This document shows positions 1-10,025 of a stretch of DNA of 64,000 nt, piece by piece; the first letter of the stretch is position 1, and every line of letters begins with the position of its first letter. This stretch comes from Lepidostoma basale. Lineage: Eukaryota; Arthropoda; Insecta; Trichoptera; Lepidostomatidae. Below the pieces are notes generated by a model. It made no database searches. It saw only the letters and a list, made by a program, of their open reading frames with translations, and was not told the DNA's origin. The stretch lies in NCBI GenBank assembly GCA_022606425.2, contig JAHDVF020001598.1, positions 540,001 through 604,000 of the forward strand. Reading direction: 5' to 3'. The position numbers and the translations under genes were made by a program.

Positions 1-262
1 GCTACGTGACCTGCCCATTGCCATTTTAGAGATGTCAGTGACCTTTGTTTTTTTTCTCACCGTATCGTTTCTGACTCTGTCTCTTAGGTTTATTCCTAAC
101 ATGGCTCTTTCCATGGGTCTTCGGGTCACTCGTAGTTTCTCGGCACTTTGTTTGGACAATGTAACAGTTTCAAGACCATAAGTACCAACTGGCAGAACGC
201 AGGCTACATAGACTTTTCGTTTCAGGTTGATCGGTATTTTCCGGTTTTTAAGGATGTAACTC
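1..262 (-). pseudogene. GAA-LINE (RTE-like) C-terminal fragment, cut by window edge
   Basis: Read on the minus strand, this encodes a broken LINE C-terminal tail (LETVTLSKQSAEKLRVT, then ERAMLGINLRDRVRND). The same family recurs at 37412-37857 and 60182-60476 on the plus strand. It has no reverse-transcriptase core and its 3' end lies off the left edge. Assignment to RTE-type LINEs is by recalled family resemblance. Confidence 0.7.
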
Positions 263-264
263 AT

Positions 265-318
265 GTGGCATGACACGTGACACGATGTATGAATGTGGAC
301 GAAGCGAGAGAAGTAAGT
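265..318 (+). mobile_element. Short RTE-A fragment
   Basis: The sequence GACACGATGTATGAATGT followed by a GAAGCGAGAGAAGTA-like stretch matches the region about 80 bp before the 3' end of RTE-A copies such as 42660-42710. It is an isolated scrap with no tail. Confidence 0.6.
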
Positions 319-939
319 TATTTTTTTCACGTTTGATAATGACAGGCAAAAATGTCATTCCCATAAAAAATAATAATAATTCTAGAAAACAGACGTTTTC
401 ATTGTTATTAATTAAAAAAAATATGTCTTAGTGAAATTGACATTATTTTGTTCGCAAAACATTTATATCCCCTGCAATTTCATCATCAGATTTTGACTTT
501 ATGTCGTCCATTTTTTTAGATGCATTTTTTTATGAGATCGCACCTCGAATGGGTTTATCATACTGGTGGATATATACAATACATTCATATATAATATGTA
601 ATAACACGAGACAAAAAATATTAGTATGAAAATAAAAATAATTTTAACTTCTTATTTAATTTTCGTAAATTTATGAAATGGCAGAAGCCATCAAAGACGT
701 AAATATTTAGTGTCTCCTACTTGTAAACATTTGTTAAGACATCAATGACACTAAAAGTGAGGCAGATTGATGTACGGTGGTACCTACTAATATCGATGTT
801 CCGCTGTGCGTTCGTACCGGTTCGTGCGAACCGGTTAGTAAAATCGGTACTACAAGATTCTCAATTCTACAAGATCGGTAATACGGCTCCCAGAAAATTA
901 AGGAATAATAAAACAACACATTCAGCTATGACACTAACC
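319..939. other. AT-rich stretch, no gene seen
   Basis: Mostly A/T runs. Positions 383-406 contain TTCTAGAAAACAGACGTTTT, the outer flank of HHR-b repeats found near 48030 and 25850, so an HHR-b remnant is likely. Short open frames on both strands at 734-1005 have no recognisable product and look random. Confidence 0.5.
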
Positions 940-1103
940 TTCTTCTTCTTCTTTTTGTCCTGCCACACCTACGTGGTGCATTGGGCCTCAAGGAACCTCT
1001 ACTGAACCTCCACAAGGAACCTCTCTAACCCGACTCTATCGCATGCCTAACATCATCCCAAGTGAGGCCTGCTTCTTTAACCTCGTCCTGTAGGGCTGTT
1101 TTC
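940..1103 (-). mobile_element. GAA-LINE 3' end
   Basis: Starts with a (TTC)n run, the complement of a (GAA)n tail. The following sequence is the reverse complement of the end of the LINE at 11826-12122, including the GGTTCCTTGAGGCCC segment. It is a 5'-truncated retrocopy. Confidence 0.75.
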
Positions 1104-1218
1104 CGTTATTTTAAATGCATTATATGTTATCATATCTTACTCGTATGGCATACTTGTTACAAATTTAGTACCAAAAGATGAATACGTGTAAATACAAACA
1201 AATACACCGTACTTCAGC

Positions 1219-1307
1219 TCGTCATGAAGAGGAAGATCGAGGACTGCAGAGATATCGGCAGAAGACAGCTCTTCTGGTTTCGAAACATCCGAGAATGGAC
1301 CATAGAA
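1219..1307 (+). pseudogene. LINE C-terminal scrap
   Basis: Translates to KRKIEDCRDIGRRQLFWFRN, then IREWT, a pattern usual near the C-terminus of insect non-LTR polyproteins. It is cut on both sides and abuts a REP-A copy on the right. Confidence 0.5.
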
Positions 1308-1424
1308 GGGGTATCCACCGCTTACCCGAGGCTGTTAAAGGGCGCAGCGACGCCCTTTCGTCAGCCTCGCTCATTCACTTCCTAGGCCTGTTCCCCGCCC
1401 ACCCGGAACTGACATTAATTAATT
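1308..1424 (-). repeat. REP-A, GC-rich dispersed repeat
   Basis: The minus strand reads AACAGGCCTAGGAAGTG, then GAGGCTGACGAAAGGGCG, then CAGCCTCGGGTAAGCGG. Three plus-strand relatives lie at 2610-2715, 21593-21705 and 52095-52215. No tRNA boxes or TIRs were seen. The class is unknown; it could be part of a larger retroelement. Confidence 0.7.
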
Positions 1425-2078
1425 GTTATTTCATTTTCGAAAATCAAAGAGACCCTAGGCCACATTTAAGTAACTATTTTTCCCCTTCTATGCCCCGCAC
1501 TTACAAAAAAAAACACATGGTATTTACAGCCAATATAATTATCTTATCTGTAAGGGAATATAAAGCAAAAAAATATTAAATCAATAGTGTAAGGAAGGCA
1601 GGACACAATTGGGGGGTGAAAGAAAGTAAATGTTGGGTTTAGTAGACAGGGGAAGAAGAGTTAGGTATTTGAGTAGGATATACATGGCAAACCAGTGAAA
1701 GTTAAATAACAACTTTATTATTGATTAATTCGTAGTGCTTTATGAAACGGTTTTCGATTTTATAAAATTATTTTTGATGGTACATCACTAGTTGTAAGAA
1801 GTGACACGCGATGAATGGTCTCCGCTCGTGCTTAAACCTGTCTGTCTGGCTGCCACCGGCCGTTCTTGGCTCATGGGCCGGTCATGAGAGGTATTGACTA
1901 GATATGCCGCACTGTCTTCGTCACACTGTATCTTATTTAAAAAAAGAACACTCCATTTTCTATGATTCTAAAAGCAGTTGTTGAAAGAGATACATGAGAC
2001 CATATTTTGGAGACTTGGCAGGCTATCAGGAAGAAATTTTGGTCTGAGCGACAATCGTTACTTTCCATGCTCACATCA
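1425..2078. other. No gene recognised
   Basis: AT-rich to about 1800. Positions 1801-1920 are GC-richer, with a GGCCGTTCTTGGCTCATGGG segment and no match elsewhere in the window. No coding frame with a recognisable motif was found. Confidence 0.4.
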
Positions 2079-2525
2079 AGAGAATAAGTAGAGTTGCACT
2101 GAAAAATTTTGGGATTTATTCTCCGAACAGGTAGAGTTTTCAGGAATCCCTATATGTTGCGAATTTTTTATAACTCGTTGGTCCGGAGCCGGCTCGGTGA
2201 TATGGAGTCCCCTCGAGGCGAGATACTCGCTCATGTTAGAGAGGGTTAAGAAAAGATTTCTTAGATATCTCTGCATGATGGAGTTTGGAAGCTATCCATG
2301 GCTTTATCCCTCTGCATTCCTTTTGGGCATGCTGGGGACCGATAGTTTACAGATAAGATAGGATTGGTGCACACTGCACACTTACTTTCTTCAGACTTAT
2401 CAGGGGATTCTTTGAGAATTCCGTAATCTTGGAGGCTATCCATCTTTATGTTCCGGATGGTTATCTTCGGTCGACCACTTCAACATTCGCACCATTCAGT
2501 TGCAGAGTGAATTAAGAATAGTTAA
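2079..2525 (+). pseudogene. CR1/jockey-like LINE C-terminal fragment
   Basis: Broken frames give LVRSRL, GSVIWSP and GMLGTDSLQIR, the same order of motifs as in the better preserved copy at 56545-57025. These belong to the region after the reverse-transcriptase palm domain of CR1/jockey-type LINEs. Several stops and frameshifts make it a pseudogene. Confidence 0.65.
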
Positions 2526-2609
2526 TTCGCCCAAATGTCATCCATTTATTTGGTCTTCTTAACATTGATTTTCATGTTATTATTATGAATTATGTTTGCG
2601 TACATTAAA

Positions 2610-2715
2610 TGTAAGTCCTGGACAGCCCTAGGAAGTGTACGAACGAGGCTGACGAAAGGGCGCCGTTGCGTCTGAATCTCTCCATCGCTTTGGGGGTCTC
2701 CTTGGTGGACACTGT
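2610..2715 (+). repeat. REP-A copy
   Basis: Contains AGGAAGTGTACGAACGAGGC and GACGAAAGGGCGCCGTTGCG, matching the other three REP-A copies. Its 3' part diverges earlier than in the copy at 21593. Confidence 0.7.
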
Positions 2716-2717
2716 CC

Positions 2718-2762
2718 GTATAGTATATCAAGCAGTAGTCTGCACGATATATTATACTATAC
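2718..2762. repeat. Short AT-rich hairpin
   Basis: GTATAGTATATC at 2718-2729 faces GATATATTATACTATAC at 2746-2762, giving a 12-bp arm with small slippage around a 16-nt loop. It may be a tiny foldback element; no target duplication was seen. Confidence 0.5.
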
Positions 2763-2770
2763 GAAAAAAA

Positions 2771-2988
2771 AAATGTTATTTGTAATTTTAAAGTAGAAGA
2801 TGATTGTAAATAATATTAAAAAAAAACGTAAAAAATATTTTTAAAATTCACTAATTTTTATGTCTTCGATTGAGGATTTTAACTTTTGTAGATATAACTA
2901 CATTTTAAAAAGATTTTTTACAAAAAAAATATTTTAATTATTTACAATGAACTTCTACCATAAAATTTCAAATAACATAATTTTTAAT
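2771..2988. repeat. Decayed palindromic repeat, HHR-c related
   Basis: Two arms of about 80 bp (2771-2850 and 2900-2986) are inverted copies. The right arm includes ACAATGAACTTCTACCAT, also present beside the hammerhead-like fragment at 13255-13365. Only TCTTCGATTGAGG remains at the centre, so the ribozyme-like core appears deleted. Confidence 0.5.
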
Positions 2989-3151
2989 GTTCGCGGGAGA
3001 TGATTATTGGTGGCGATTAGGTTCGCAACCCATCACACCGCGTCTCCCGCGGGGGCGAAAATAGAATGATGGAGTGCCGCATCGGTTAAAGTGTGGCAGT
3101 TCATTATTTCTGCCTACTCCTACGGGAAGACGGCGTGATGGTTAGTTAGTT
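2989..3151 (+). mobile_element. TT element, 3' part, with GTTA tail
   Basis: Contains the signature GGTTCGCAACCCATCACACC, then CGTCTCCCGCGGGGGCG, and ends in GACGGCGTGATGGTTAGTTA. The last 60 bp match the 3' end of RTE-A, which suggests mobilisation by RTE-A machinery. The 5' part is missing. Confidence 0.75.
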
Positions 3152-3721
3152 ACATTTCAATAAGATTGGTTACAAAAAAAAAATTCACTATACCAAAGGC
3201 ACACAGTTGTATGGAATTTGTATGGGAATGTGGTGATTTTTTTCAGTGCCAACCTACGAATTATGGGTTGTAGTGCAGTGGTCAAAATTGCAGAAAATCT
3301 GCAATATTTATTAATAAAAATATTATATCAACAAGATTTTCGTGTGTTGTTGCAATACCATCAGATTGTCTGCTTGTGTAGAATAAGAGAATAGAAGTCA
3401 TCTTTTTGCATATTCCTTTCATAGAAGCGGCATGTTTAATGTTTAGCACCTAAAAATCGGGACCAGGGGGCGAGTTCAAAGACAATCCGTTAAACGATTA
3501 ATTAATCAAATTGCCCCTCGCCTTTAGGGGTCCTGGTAAATTGGATTTGCCTTTTATAATTCATTGGCGGCCTTATCAGGGCCGCACTGGATTTTTTACA
3601 ACTTTTAAAATAAATTATTATTAATTTAAACCATAAAGTTATCTTTATATACATTTTTAATGAATACATTAAAATAATACAAATACGAAATAAGGAAAAA
3701 ATGTGAGACAGATGATTGTAT
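3152..3721. other. No gene recognised; small GC hairpin
   Basis: AT-rich filler. Positions 3565-3586 carry GGCGGCCTTATCAGGGCCGC, a GC-rich inverted repeat capable of a short hairpin. The surrounding 3470-3590 is GC-richer and not repeated in the window. Confidence 0.4.
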
Positions 3722-3940
3722 CATAAGTAAAATTAAAAAAATAATCCCTAAGATGGTTTGGACATATGGAACGAATGGATGAGAGAAGAATGGTTAAAAT
3801 ATTGTGTCTACAAGGTGTGTAAGTGGGAAGATAAGCTATTGAAGATCAAGGAAAGCATGGCATGATCAAATTAATAAAATACTAAAAGGCGTTCACATTC
3901 GAAGTACGAAAAATATGACAAGACAAAATCAAAAAAAGGA
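3722..3940 (+). pseudogene. RTE-A fragment
   Basis: Encodes remnants of the RTE-A tail: a SLRWFGHMERMDERRMVK-like stretch, then a GRSRKAWHDQINKIL-like stretch with shifts. It ends before the diagnostic CGGCGTGATGG end, so both ends are truncated. Confidence 0.7.
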
Positions 3941-4050
3941 TTGTGCAGTTCCCTACATTTGCAGTAAAATGGTCTTGAACTGCAGTTGTCTACATTTACA
4001 GCTTAAACAAATAATCCTACATTATCATTATATTACGTACATATTAGTAG

Positions 4051-4520
4051 TAAGTAACTAACCAACTAACTAACCATCACGCCGTCTCCCCGAAGGGGTA
4101 GGCAGAAAGAATGGACTGCCACACTTTCCTTTCCTGACATATTTCTCTCGATTCCTCAACATTCATACATCGTGTCATGCACGCGCGTCGATTTCTCTGA
4201 CTCCTCACGTGGGCGACATTCAATATTTGATTTATTTGATCGTGCCACGTTTTCCTTGATCTTCCTCTTTCTGGTTCCATTTGCATCGTTAACAAATAAT
4301 TTTATTACCATTCATTCTTTCCATATGTCCAAATCATCTTAATGATCCTTTCATTATTTTGTTCATAACACCATCATTCGCACCGCATTCACTTCTTATA
4401 TTTTCATTCGACACTCTATCATACACAGAGTTTTAACACATTCGTCTAAGAGATCTCATTTCTACTGCATTTATTCTACTTTCATCCTTCTTTTGCCAGT
4501 TCCTTCTTCCATACACTTCC
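4051..4520 (-). pseudogene. RTE-A copy with GTTA tail
   Basis: On the minus strand a (GTTA)n-type tail sits at 4051-4075, preceded by GGGGAGACGGCGTGATGG. The coding part upstream reads GRSRKTWHDQINQILNVAHV, then RRACMTRCMNVEESREICQE and AYPFGETA before the stop. Upstream frames are broken by short deletions. It is a typical 5'-truncated retrocopy of about 0.47 kb. Confidence 0.8.
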
Positions 4521-4904
4521 ATACACAGTAGTACGTAACTAAAGTTAAAATGTTAATTAATTAATTTTTTGATTATTTACCAAGTACGTGGTTTTAATAC
4601 CTCCCAACTGGGGTAATCCGTTCTAAATATGAGTTGCAAATATAGTCTATCGCAGTTCGAAACCTATTTTTCCGTCTACAAATGTAGCTAACCGCACTAC
4701 GAGGGTTAAATGTCCATCCTTTTTAACTAACCGTTAATATGGTTAAACTTTGCAACATCGCGATAAATCACATTAGGGATACATCATTTCTTCGCCTTTG
4801 GGATACATAATGATCTATTAATGCCGGAGGAAGTTTGCATTTTTCCTCATTCTTAATTTAAAATCTGAGATACCACTATGGGCGATACGCAAAAAAAGAC
4901 ACTT
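4521..4904. other. No gene recognised
   Basis: Contains a short GC-balanced stretch (4595-4720) that is not repeated in the window, then AT-rich DNA. No coding evidence was found. Confidence 0.35.
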
Positions 4905-5795
4905 TTACACGACCTTCGTGGCAGAGAGGTAAGAGCTTTGATTCCCATTTCGAAGGTTCTGGGTTCGATTCCTGGCGATGGCAGTGTGATTGTCACACTG
5001 TCTTTGGTCTGGCGTAGTATTCTCGTGACAATAAAATTTCTGATTTTGAAAATTTGGTTTGGTTCATATGGTGCTCCCGTCAATTTAGAGATATTTCGTG
5101 TATATGTGAATTGTTTTGGTCAATTTGATTATTGCTGCTCTTTATGATAGTTATTTGTGACAAAAAATACGTTTTTACTGTTTTGGTGTTAAAACTATAT
5201 AAGTTTTTTCGTTTATAAAAAGAATTTTGACAGGTGTAAAAATAAATTTTTCATTTGTTCCAATGACAATTTGAATAAATTCTTCAATAATATTTTTAAG
5301 TTCTTGCTGGTGTTGGATTGTTTTAAGTGCCTAATTACAGTAAATTAAAAAAAAACAGTGGATAACGTCGAATAAAAATTAAATAAACACAAATGTCCGG
5401 ATCATCCAGCTGACGACAAGTGCACCATCTAAAAGAACATTATGTGTTAAATTATTTTTCTTTGTTATTTTATTTTATATCATTGTATTTCAGATAATTT
5501 GTTTTAGATTTATTATGTAGATGTTGAACGATTGAAGTGTGCGCGGGAGATGCCTTTTGGTGGCGATGAGGTTCGCAACCCATCACACCGCGTCTCTCGC
5601 GATGGCGAAAAGAGAAGGATGGAGTACCGCATCGATTAAAGTGTGGCAGTCCATTCTTTCTGCCTACCCTTTCGGGGAGACGGCGTGATGGTTAGTTAGT
5701 TAGTTAGTTATAAAATGGCGATAGATTGGCTACCTGTCACATGTCACGAGAATCAATATATCAGCTTAAACAAATTATACACTGTAATTGGGTTC
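4905..5795 (+). mobile_element. SINE-1 (tRNA-derived), split by a TT insertion
   Basis: The tRNA-like head carries an RNA polymerase III A box (TGGCAGAGAGGT, 4919-4930) and a perfect B box (GGTTCGATTCC, 4962-4972). The SINE body runs to 5037 and resumes at 5710 with ATAAAATGGCGATAGATTGG, the continuation seen in other SINE-1 copies. The intervening 5038-5709 is the TT element, flanked by a 7-bp duplication ATAAAAT. Confidence 0.85.
5038..5709 (+). mobile_element. TT element, full-length copy inside SINE-1
   Basis: A non-coding retroelement of 672 bp flanked by ATAAAAT at 5031-5037 and 5710-5716. It begins TTCTGATTTTGAAAATTTGG, as does the 27112 copy. Its last part holds the GGTTCGCAACCCATCACACC signature and ends in (GTTA)n like RTE-A. 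No open frame spans it, and no A/B boxes were seen inside. It is best read as a large SINE-like parasite of RTE-A. Confidence 0.8.
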
Positions 5796-5854
5796 AAGCG
5801 ACCTGTTCTTAACGTAAAAAAAAAATCCAACAAACCCATATTCTTATTTTTCTT

Positions 5855-6280
5855 CTTTCTGCAGATCTTACGAACTGTTCCGACAGGATATCAATGTTGG
5901 TACTGTCACCATACTGTACGTCCAACATTCTTTTCATCTCTTTAGTGGTCGTCCTGGTGGTCTACTGCCTTCTGGAGTCTCGTGCGTCACGATCTTGCTG
6001 GATCCTCGTGGGTCCTCGCTGGGTCCTCGCTGGGTCCTTGCTGAGTCCATCCTCTCAACGTGGTCTCTCCAGAATCGTCTTCTCGGCGTCTTCCATCAAT
6101 ATTACAGGTTCGGAGAATCTCTCCTTTAGATATCTCTAAGAGTTATATCAAAGAGACGTCACAATGTTTTCGTTTCTGATGTTTTTGAAGAGAGTTTTTT
6201 TTTCTGACAATGTCTGCTAATGCTTCGATTCCGTAAGTCATTTTGGGTCTGATGCATGTTTTTAGCATACGATAAGAATT
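5855..6280 (-). pseudogene. GAA-LINE C-terminal fragment with internal 12-bp repeats
   Basis: The minus strand matches the LINE at 11100-11335 (GACGATTCTGGAGAGACCAC). Near 6000-6045 a 12-bp unit GGGTCCTCGCTG is repeated about four times, absent in the 11100 copy, so slippage expanded it after insertion. Frames are broken. Confidence 0.65.
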
Positions 6281-6539
6281 CATTTTTTCAATGTTGTTTA
6301 ATATAATACGATTATATTGAATTTTGTTTAAAATAAAATTTGCAAGTTTTATTTATTTACATAACACACAAATGAGACATAACAAATAAAAACATTTAGA
6401 CGACTCATTTTGACACAAAATGGTGTAACAAAAACAAAATAACGGTATGAAAATAAAAAAATATCAGAAGGATCCCAAATATGTCAACGTCAGTGAGGCA
6501 GTACTCTTTTCAGAATATATAAAATATTTTCAATAAATA
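6281..6539. other. AT-rich, no gene seen
   Basis: A/T-rich with short inverted bits. Positions 6480-6560 contain two inverted copies of a GTCAGTGAGGC segment that mark the 3' end of the adjacent LINE fragment. Confidence 0.35.
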
Positions 6540-6765
6540 CCGCCTCACTGACACTAAAAAATGTCCAAATCCGAGATAATTAGACTTAACGCCCGAATTG
6601 CTCTTCCTACTGGCATCACCAAAGGCAGGTTTGTTCTGCATGACGGAGCAAAGAACAATTGATGTCGGCGTTGTCGCAGGTAACTATCGGGAACAAAAAG
6701 GCCTATTTGCTCCAGAACATAGCGGTTCTCAATAGAGCCCCAAATCAGCTGTCGATTAAGTTGTA
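6540..6765 (-). pseudogene. CR1/jockey-like LINE fragment
   Basis: The minus strand encodes VLEQIGLFVPDSYLRQRRHQ and then SCRTNLPLVMPVGRAI, followed by a stop after SDLDIF. These align with the C-terminus at 56700-56920. It has no tail and is 5'-truncated. Confidence 0.75.
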
Positions 6766-7956
6766 TAACAACCGAAACATGTATGAGAAAAGCTAAGTTA
6801 TATAAGTTAAGTTATCGTTTAACCAATAATGAAGGTTTACTCCTTACGATACAAGGCTAGATAAATAAACTTATATGAATGGAATAAACCTTGTTTTGCT
6901 TTTGGGTGAATAAAATTCTTCGGCTTTCTTCACTCCAGATACTAATACTGCCTCTTCTATTTTCTCCACTCGTCCCTGTTTTGCCATTAAATTCTTATTG
7001 GGGTTCTTGTAATCACTTACAACAAAGGAAATAAATCAAAGATTGGACTTGACGTTAAATTTATTTGATTGTTTATAATATTTTATTTTATGAAACTTAC
7101 TATTCATTTAAATTATTATTTTAAAATTGAAATTGATTCATAATATTTGTTATAACAAAAGCATAAATATTCCAAAATAAATCTTTCAAAACTGATCATA
7201 TTTGTAAACAATTTTATAATATTTTTAATATCTTAATAATACATATCACTGAGAAGGACCGGGTTGTCTGAAACATGTCTGATATTTGATTTTAATTATT
7301 TTAAAAATTAGTGTTGTCTGTACAAAGTATAATATATAAAAAAGAAAAAGACAAATAAAACATCTACAGCACAATTATAGCGAACATAGAAGAAAAGTAT
7401 TTATATTTATTCAAATATGACTCCACAACACAAAGTGAAGACGAATATAGAATAAATATATTAAGTTATAATTCACAAAAATTCCTTATTTTGGAATCTC
7501 ATGAGGTCATAACCCAAAATAAAAACGTTGATAACTTTTCGTTATGCTATGCTACGGGCATTCATTTCGCGGTGGAGCGAGGATTTTTTCGATGTTTAAT
7601 AGTAAGTTTAATTAAATGATGCGCATTTTTATGTTCCTGACCTCTACAGAAGCGGGTCCGGCTTTTGGGATATGGTTTTATGAGCGGGTCATTAGCTGTT
7701 ATAAAATAAATATTTCCAATCAAAATGTTAGCCTCCACGGCAACCCCGTCTCCGAACATGGTATTTAACATACATATTATACGCCCGTGATTACATAGAC
7801 AAGAAATATTATTCCTATTTATCTATAAAGCACTCAATAGACTTGATGATGGGCTCCATGAAAAAAACGTAATAAAAATTAAAATTCCTGTTATGGTGTA
7901 GTTAAACTAAAATAAATTATCGTTTCGTAGCGTACGATGAATGAATTTTCTCAACA
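6766..7956. other. AT-rich stretch with no recognised gene
   Basis: No coding support was seen. A 69-residue minus frame at 7562-7771 has no family motif. The only structured item is the decayed hammerhead-like motif at 7239-7283. Confidence 0.4.
7239..7283 (+). ncRNA. Decayed hammerhead-like motif
   Basis: CTGAGAAGGACC is followed by GAAACATGTC with the palindrome ACATGT. One base of the first core box is missing relative to CTGANGA, and the helix between is reduced to about 3-4 bp. Probably an old HHR-b copy without activity. Confidence 0.3.
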
Positions 7957-8625
7957 ACAACAACAACAAACCATCACGCCGTTTCCCCGCAGGGGTAGGC
8001 AGAGAGAATGGACCGCCACACTACTCTATCCTGGCACACCTCTCTAGCTTCCTCCACATTCATACATCGAGTCATACACGCACGTCGATTCTTCCGGCTT
8101 CTGACATGACCAACTTTTAATATTTGATTAATCTGGTCATGTCATGTTTTCCTCGGTCTACCACGACTCCTTACTCCATTTACATTGTTAACGTATACTT
8201 TTTAAACTATTCTTTCTTCACCCATGCACTCCATATGTCCGAACCAACGCAGCGAACCTTTCATAATTTTGTTCATAATACCTTCTTTCGCTCTACATTC
8301 CTTCCTAATATTAGCATTTGAGATTCTGTCGTACATCGACCATACGTACATCAACCACACTTACGTCTTAGGGACCTCATCTCTACCGCATTTATTCTGC
8401 TCTCAACTTTCTTCTACCAGTTCCATGCTTCGCTTCCACACATAAGGGTTGGAACCAGAACTCCATTGTGAATGGCCATTTTCGCTTTCATTGATAAATT
8501 CTGGTTTCTTATAACTACTTTTAAAGCTCTATTCACTTTGTTACCTGCACCAACCCTTCTTTCAATATTACTGAATTTTCTCAATATGTGTATTAATTTG
8601 ATTAATATTGTAGAAAACATTAGTT
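7957..8625 (-). pseudogene. RTE-A copy with GTT tail
   Basis: The left end is (CAA)n, meaning a (GTT)n tail on the minus strand, followed by ACCATCACGCCGTTTCCCCG. Coding remnants include a NIERRVGAGNKVNRALKVV stretch, KAKMAIHNGVLVPT and CGSEAWNW, then downstream the AACMTR-like and SILS parts with frame breaks. It reaches further 5' than most copies, yet the reverse-transcriptase core is absent. Confidence 0.8.
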
Positions 8626-8634
8626 TGACATGGA

Positions 8635-8701
8635 CACGTACAAACATACATACGTATATACATACATACATATATACACACATCCACACACATACATACA
8701 C
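8635..8701. repeat. CATA/CACA microsatellite
   Basis: Imperfect (CATA)n with interspersed CACA units. It was the target for the hAT-type MITE, whose 8-bp duplication ACATACAC is made of this repeat. Confidence 0.85.
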
Positions 8702-8953
8702 CAGTGGCGGTACTCCCATAGAAACCCAGAAGCCCGGCTTGCATAAGAAATTTTGAATCAAAATCTCTTCTGGCTTACAGAGGTTACAGAGCCCTTGTGG
8801 CTATTCCTCTTACATCTGATGGGTACGTTGTTGGAAGGTGATGTGGTGGGTTGTTGGTTTATGCGGGGGCATGATAACTTAGATTTAGGGGTTTGGATTC
8901 AAAATTTCTTACGCAAGCCGGGCTTCTGGGCTTCTATGGGAGTACCGCCACTG
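8702..8953. mobile_element. hAT-type MITE with 8-bp target duplication
   Basis: Terminal inverted repeats of about 58 bp start CAGTGGCGGTACTCCCATAG and end with its complement. The element is 252 bp and is flanked by ACATACAC at 8694-8701 and 8954-8961. A CAGTGGCGG-type end plus an 8-bp duplication is characteristic of the hAT superfamily. It has no transposase. A second copy lies at 18366-18614 and an internal fragment at 39232-39335. Confidence 0.9.
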
Positions 8954-8997
8954 ACATACACATCGAAATATCACGAAAATTTGACATTTGATATTAT

Positions 8998-9046
8998 TGT
9001 AACACCTGATGATGTCAACATAGGTTGACGAAACAGCTGTCGCATT
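8998..9046 (+). ncRNA. HHR-a hammerhead-like motif (best-formed single copy)
   Basis: CTGATGA (9006-9012), one extra base T, perfect 6-bp helix GTCAAC/GTTGAC (9014-9019 with 9024-9029, loop ATAG), GAAA (9030-9033), palindrome ACAGCTGT (9033-9040), C at 9041. Order and sequence fit a minimal type I hammerhead with a dimerising stem III. The extra base and the weak stem I are departures, so self-cleavage is unproven. Confidence 0.5.
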
Positions 9047-9230
9047 AAACAAAGTTTTTTTAATTTAACAGTTTATAATGTAAAACTATCATAGTGTTTC
9101 GGCCAAAACAATAGACTATTACATAATAAACTGTTAAATTATAATATAAAACTCTGTTTTTATGTATCACAATTTTATATTTATTTTTCTGGTTCTACCG
9201 TGAATTTTCATATAATTAAATTATTTTTTT
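9047..9230. repeat. Flank of HHR-a repeat
   Basis: AT-rich. Contains ATAAAACTCTGTTTTTATGT, also found near 18215 and 18965, so it is part of a dispersed repeat associated with HHR-a. No gene was seen. Confidence 0.4.
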
Positions 9231-9391
9231 AACTAACTAACTAACCATCACGCCGTCTCTCTGAAGGGGTAGGCAGAAATAATGAACTGCCTCACTTTTA
9301 CTGATGCACCATCCTTTTTTTTTCGCCCCCGCGGGAGACGCGGTGTGATGGGTTGTGAACCTCATCGCCACCAATAGGCATCTCCCGCACA
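9231..9391 (-). mobile_element. TT element 3' part with GTTA tail
   Basis: The reverse complement of the TT 3' region: tail AACTAACTAACTAACCATCA, then the GCGGGAGACGCGGTGTGATG signature. The 5' portion is missing and the copy merges with the 218-bp tandem duplication to its right. Confidence 0.75.
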
Positions 9392-9797
9392 TTTTCCCTC
9401 TTTTTATTATTTTTTTTTTCAGTCCCTTAAAAAATATAAAATAGGAATTTCACTGTATTTAGAATCGGAACTTATGTTAACTTTTTTTAAACAAATATTA
9501 AATTTCGGAGAAATCGACATGCGTGCATGACACGATGTATGCGGCATTCGTTGAGGAAGCGAGAGAAGTATGTCGAATCTCATCGCCACCAATAAGCATC
9601 TCCCGCACATTTTCCCTCTATTTTTTTTTCTCAGTCCCTTAAAAAATATAAAATAGAGATTTCACTGTATTCAGAATCGGAACTTATGTTATCTTTTTTT
9701 AAACAAATATTAAATTTCTGAGAAATCGACATGCGTGCATGACACGATGTATGCAACATTCGTTGAAGAAGCGAGAGAAGTATGTCAGCAAAGAACA
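9363..9797. repeat. 218-bp tandem duplication, two units
   Basis: CATCGCCACCAATA starts at 9363 and again at 9581. Both units continue with AGTCCCTTAAAAAATATAAA and end in an RTE-A scrap (GAGAGAAGTATGTC). The units mix TT and RTE-A sequence, so the duplication postdates both insertions. Confidence 0.85.
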
Positions 9798-9838
9798 GTT
9801 TTGGGGTCCATTCTTCTGCCTACCCCTTCGGGGAGACG
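9725..9838 (+). mobile_element. RTE-A 3' end fragment
   Basis: GCGTGCATGACACGATGTAT through TACCCCTTCGGGGAGACG matches the last coding codons (AYPFGET) of RTE-A. The GTTA tail is replaced by a T-rich stretch. Confidence 0.7.
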
Positions 9839-9880
9839 TTTTTTTGTTTTTGTTTTAAAGACACCAAGGATTTAAATCAA

Positions 9881-10025
9881 TGATATTAGAATTTATTTTT
9901 ACAACCTTCAATGTAAGCAGAAAATAGCTCATTATTATGAAGAAGGAATCTGGTCGTATCCAGGCTTCAACCCAAGTCCCCTGGATCAGGAGCCAAGCGT
10001 TGTATCCCCTAGACCACCACCTGGT
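9881..10025 (-). mobile_element. SINE-2 copy
   Basis: The minus strand begins ACCAGGTGGTGGTCTAGGGG, a tRNA-like A-box region. It contains TGGGTTGAAGCCTGG where a B box would be and ends AAATAAATTCTAATATCA. A truncated plus-strand relative interrupts a LINE at 58612-58722. The B box is mutated (GGTTGAAGCC). Confidence 0.65.

Noticed and set aside
1178..1579. 133-codon plus frame as a gene
   Set aside because: It is a chance fusion of a LINE scrap, an antisense REP-A copy and AT-rich DNA.
4911..4980. Functional tRNA gene
   Set aside because: A and B boxes are present, but no acceptor stem pairing is evident and the same head is repeated with a SINE body.
8472..8756. Plus-strand frame opposite RTE-A and microsatellite
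   Set aside because: Antisense shadow of RTE-A plus CATA repeat; no independent support.
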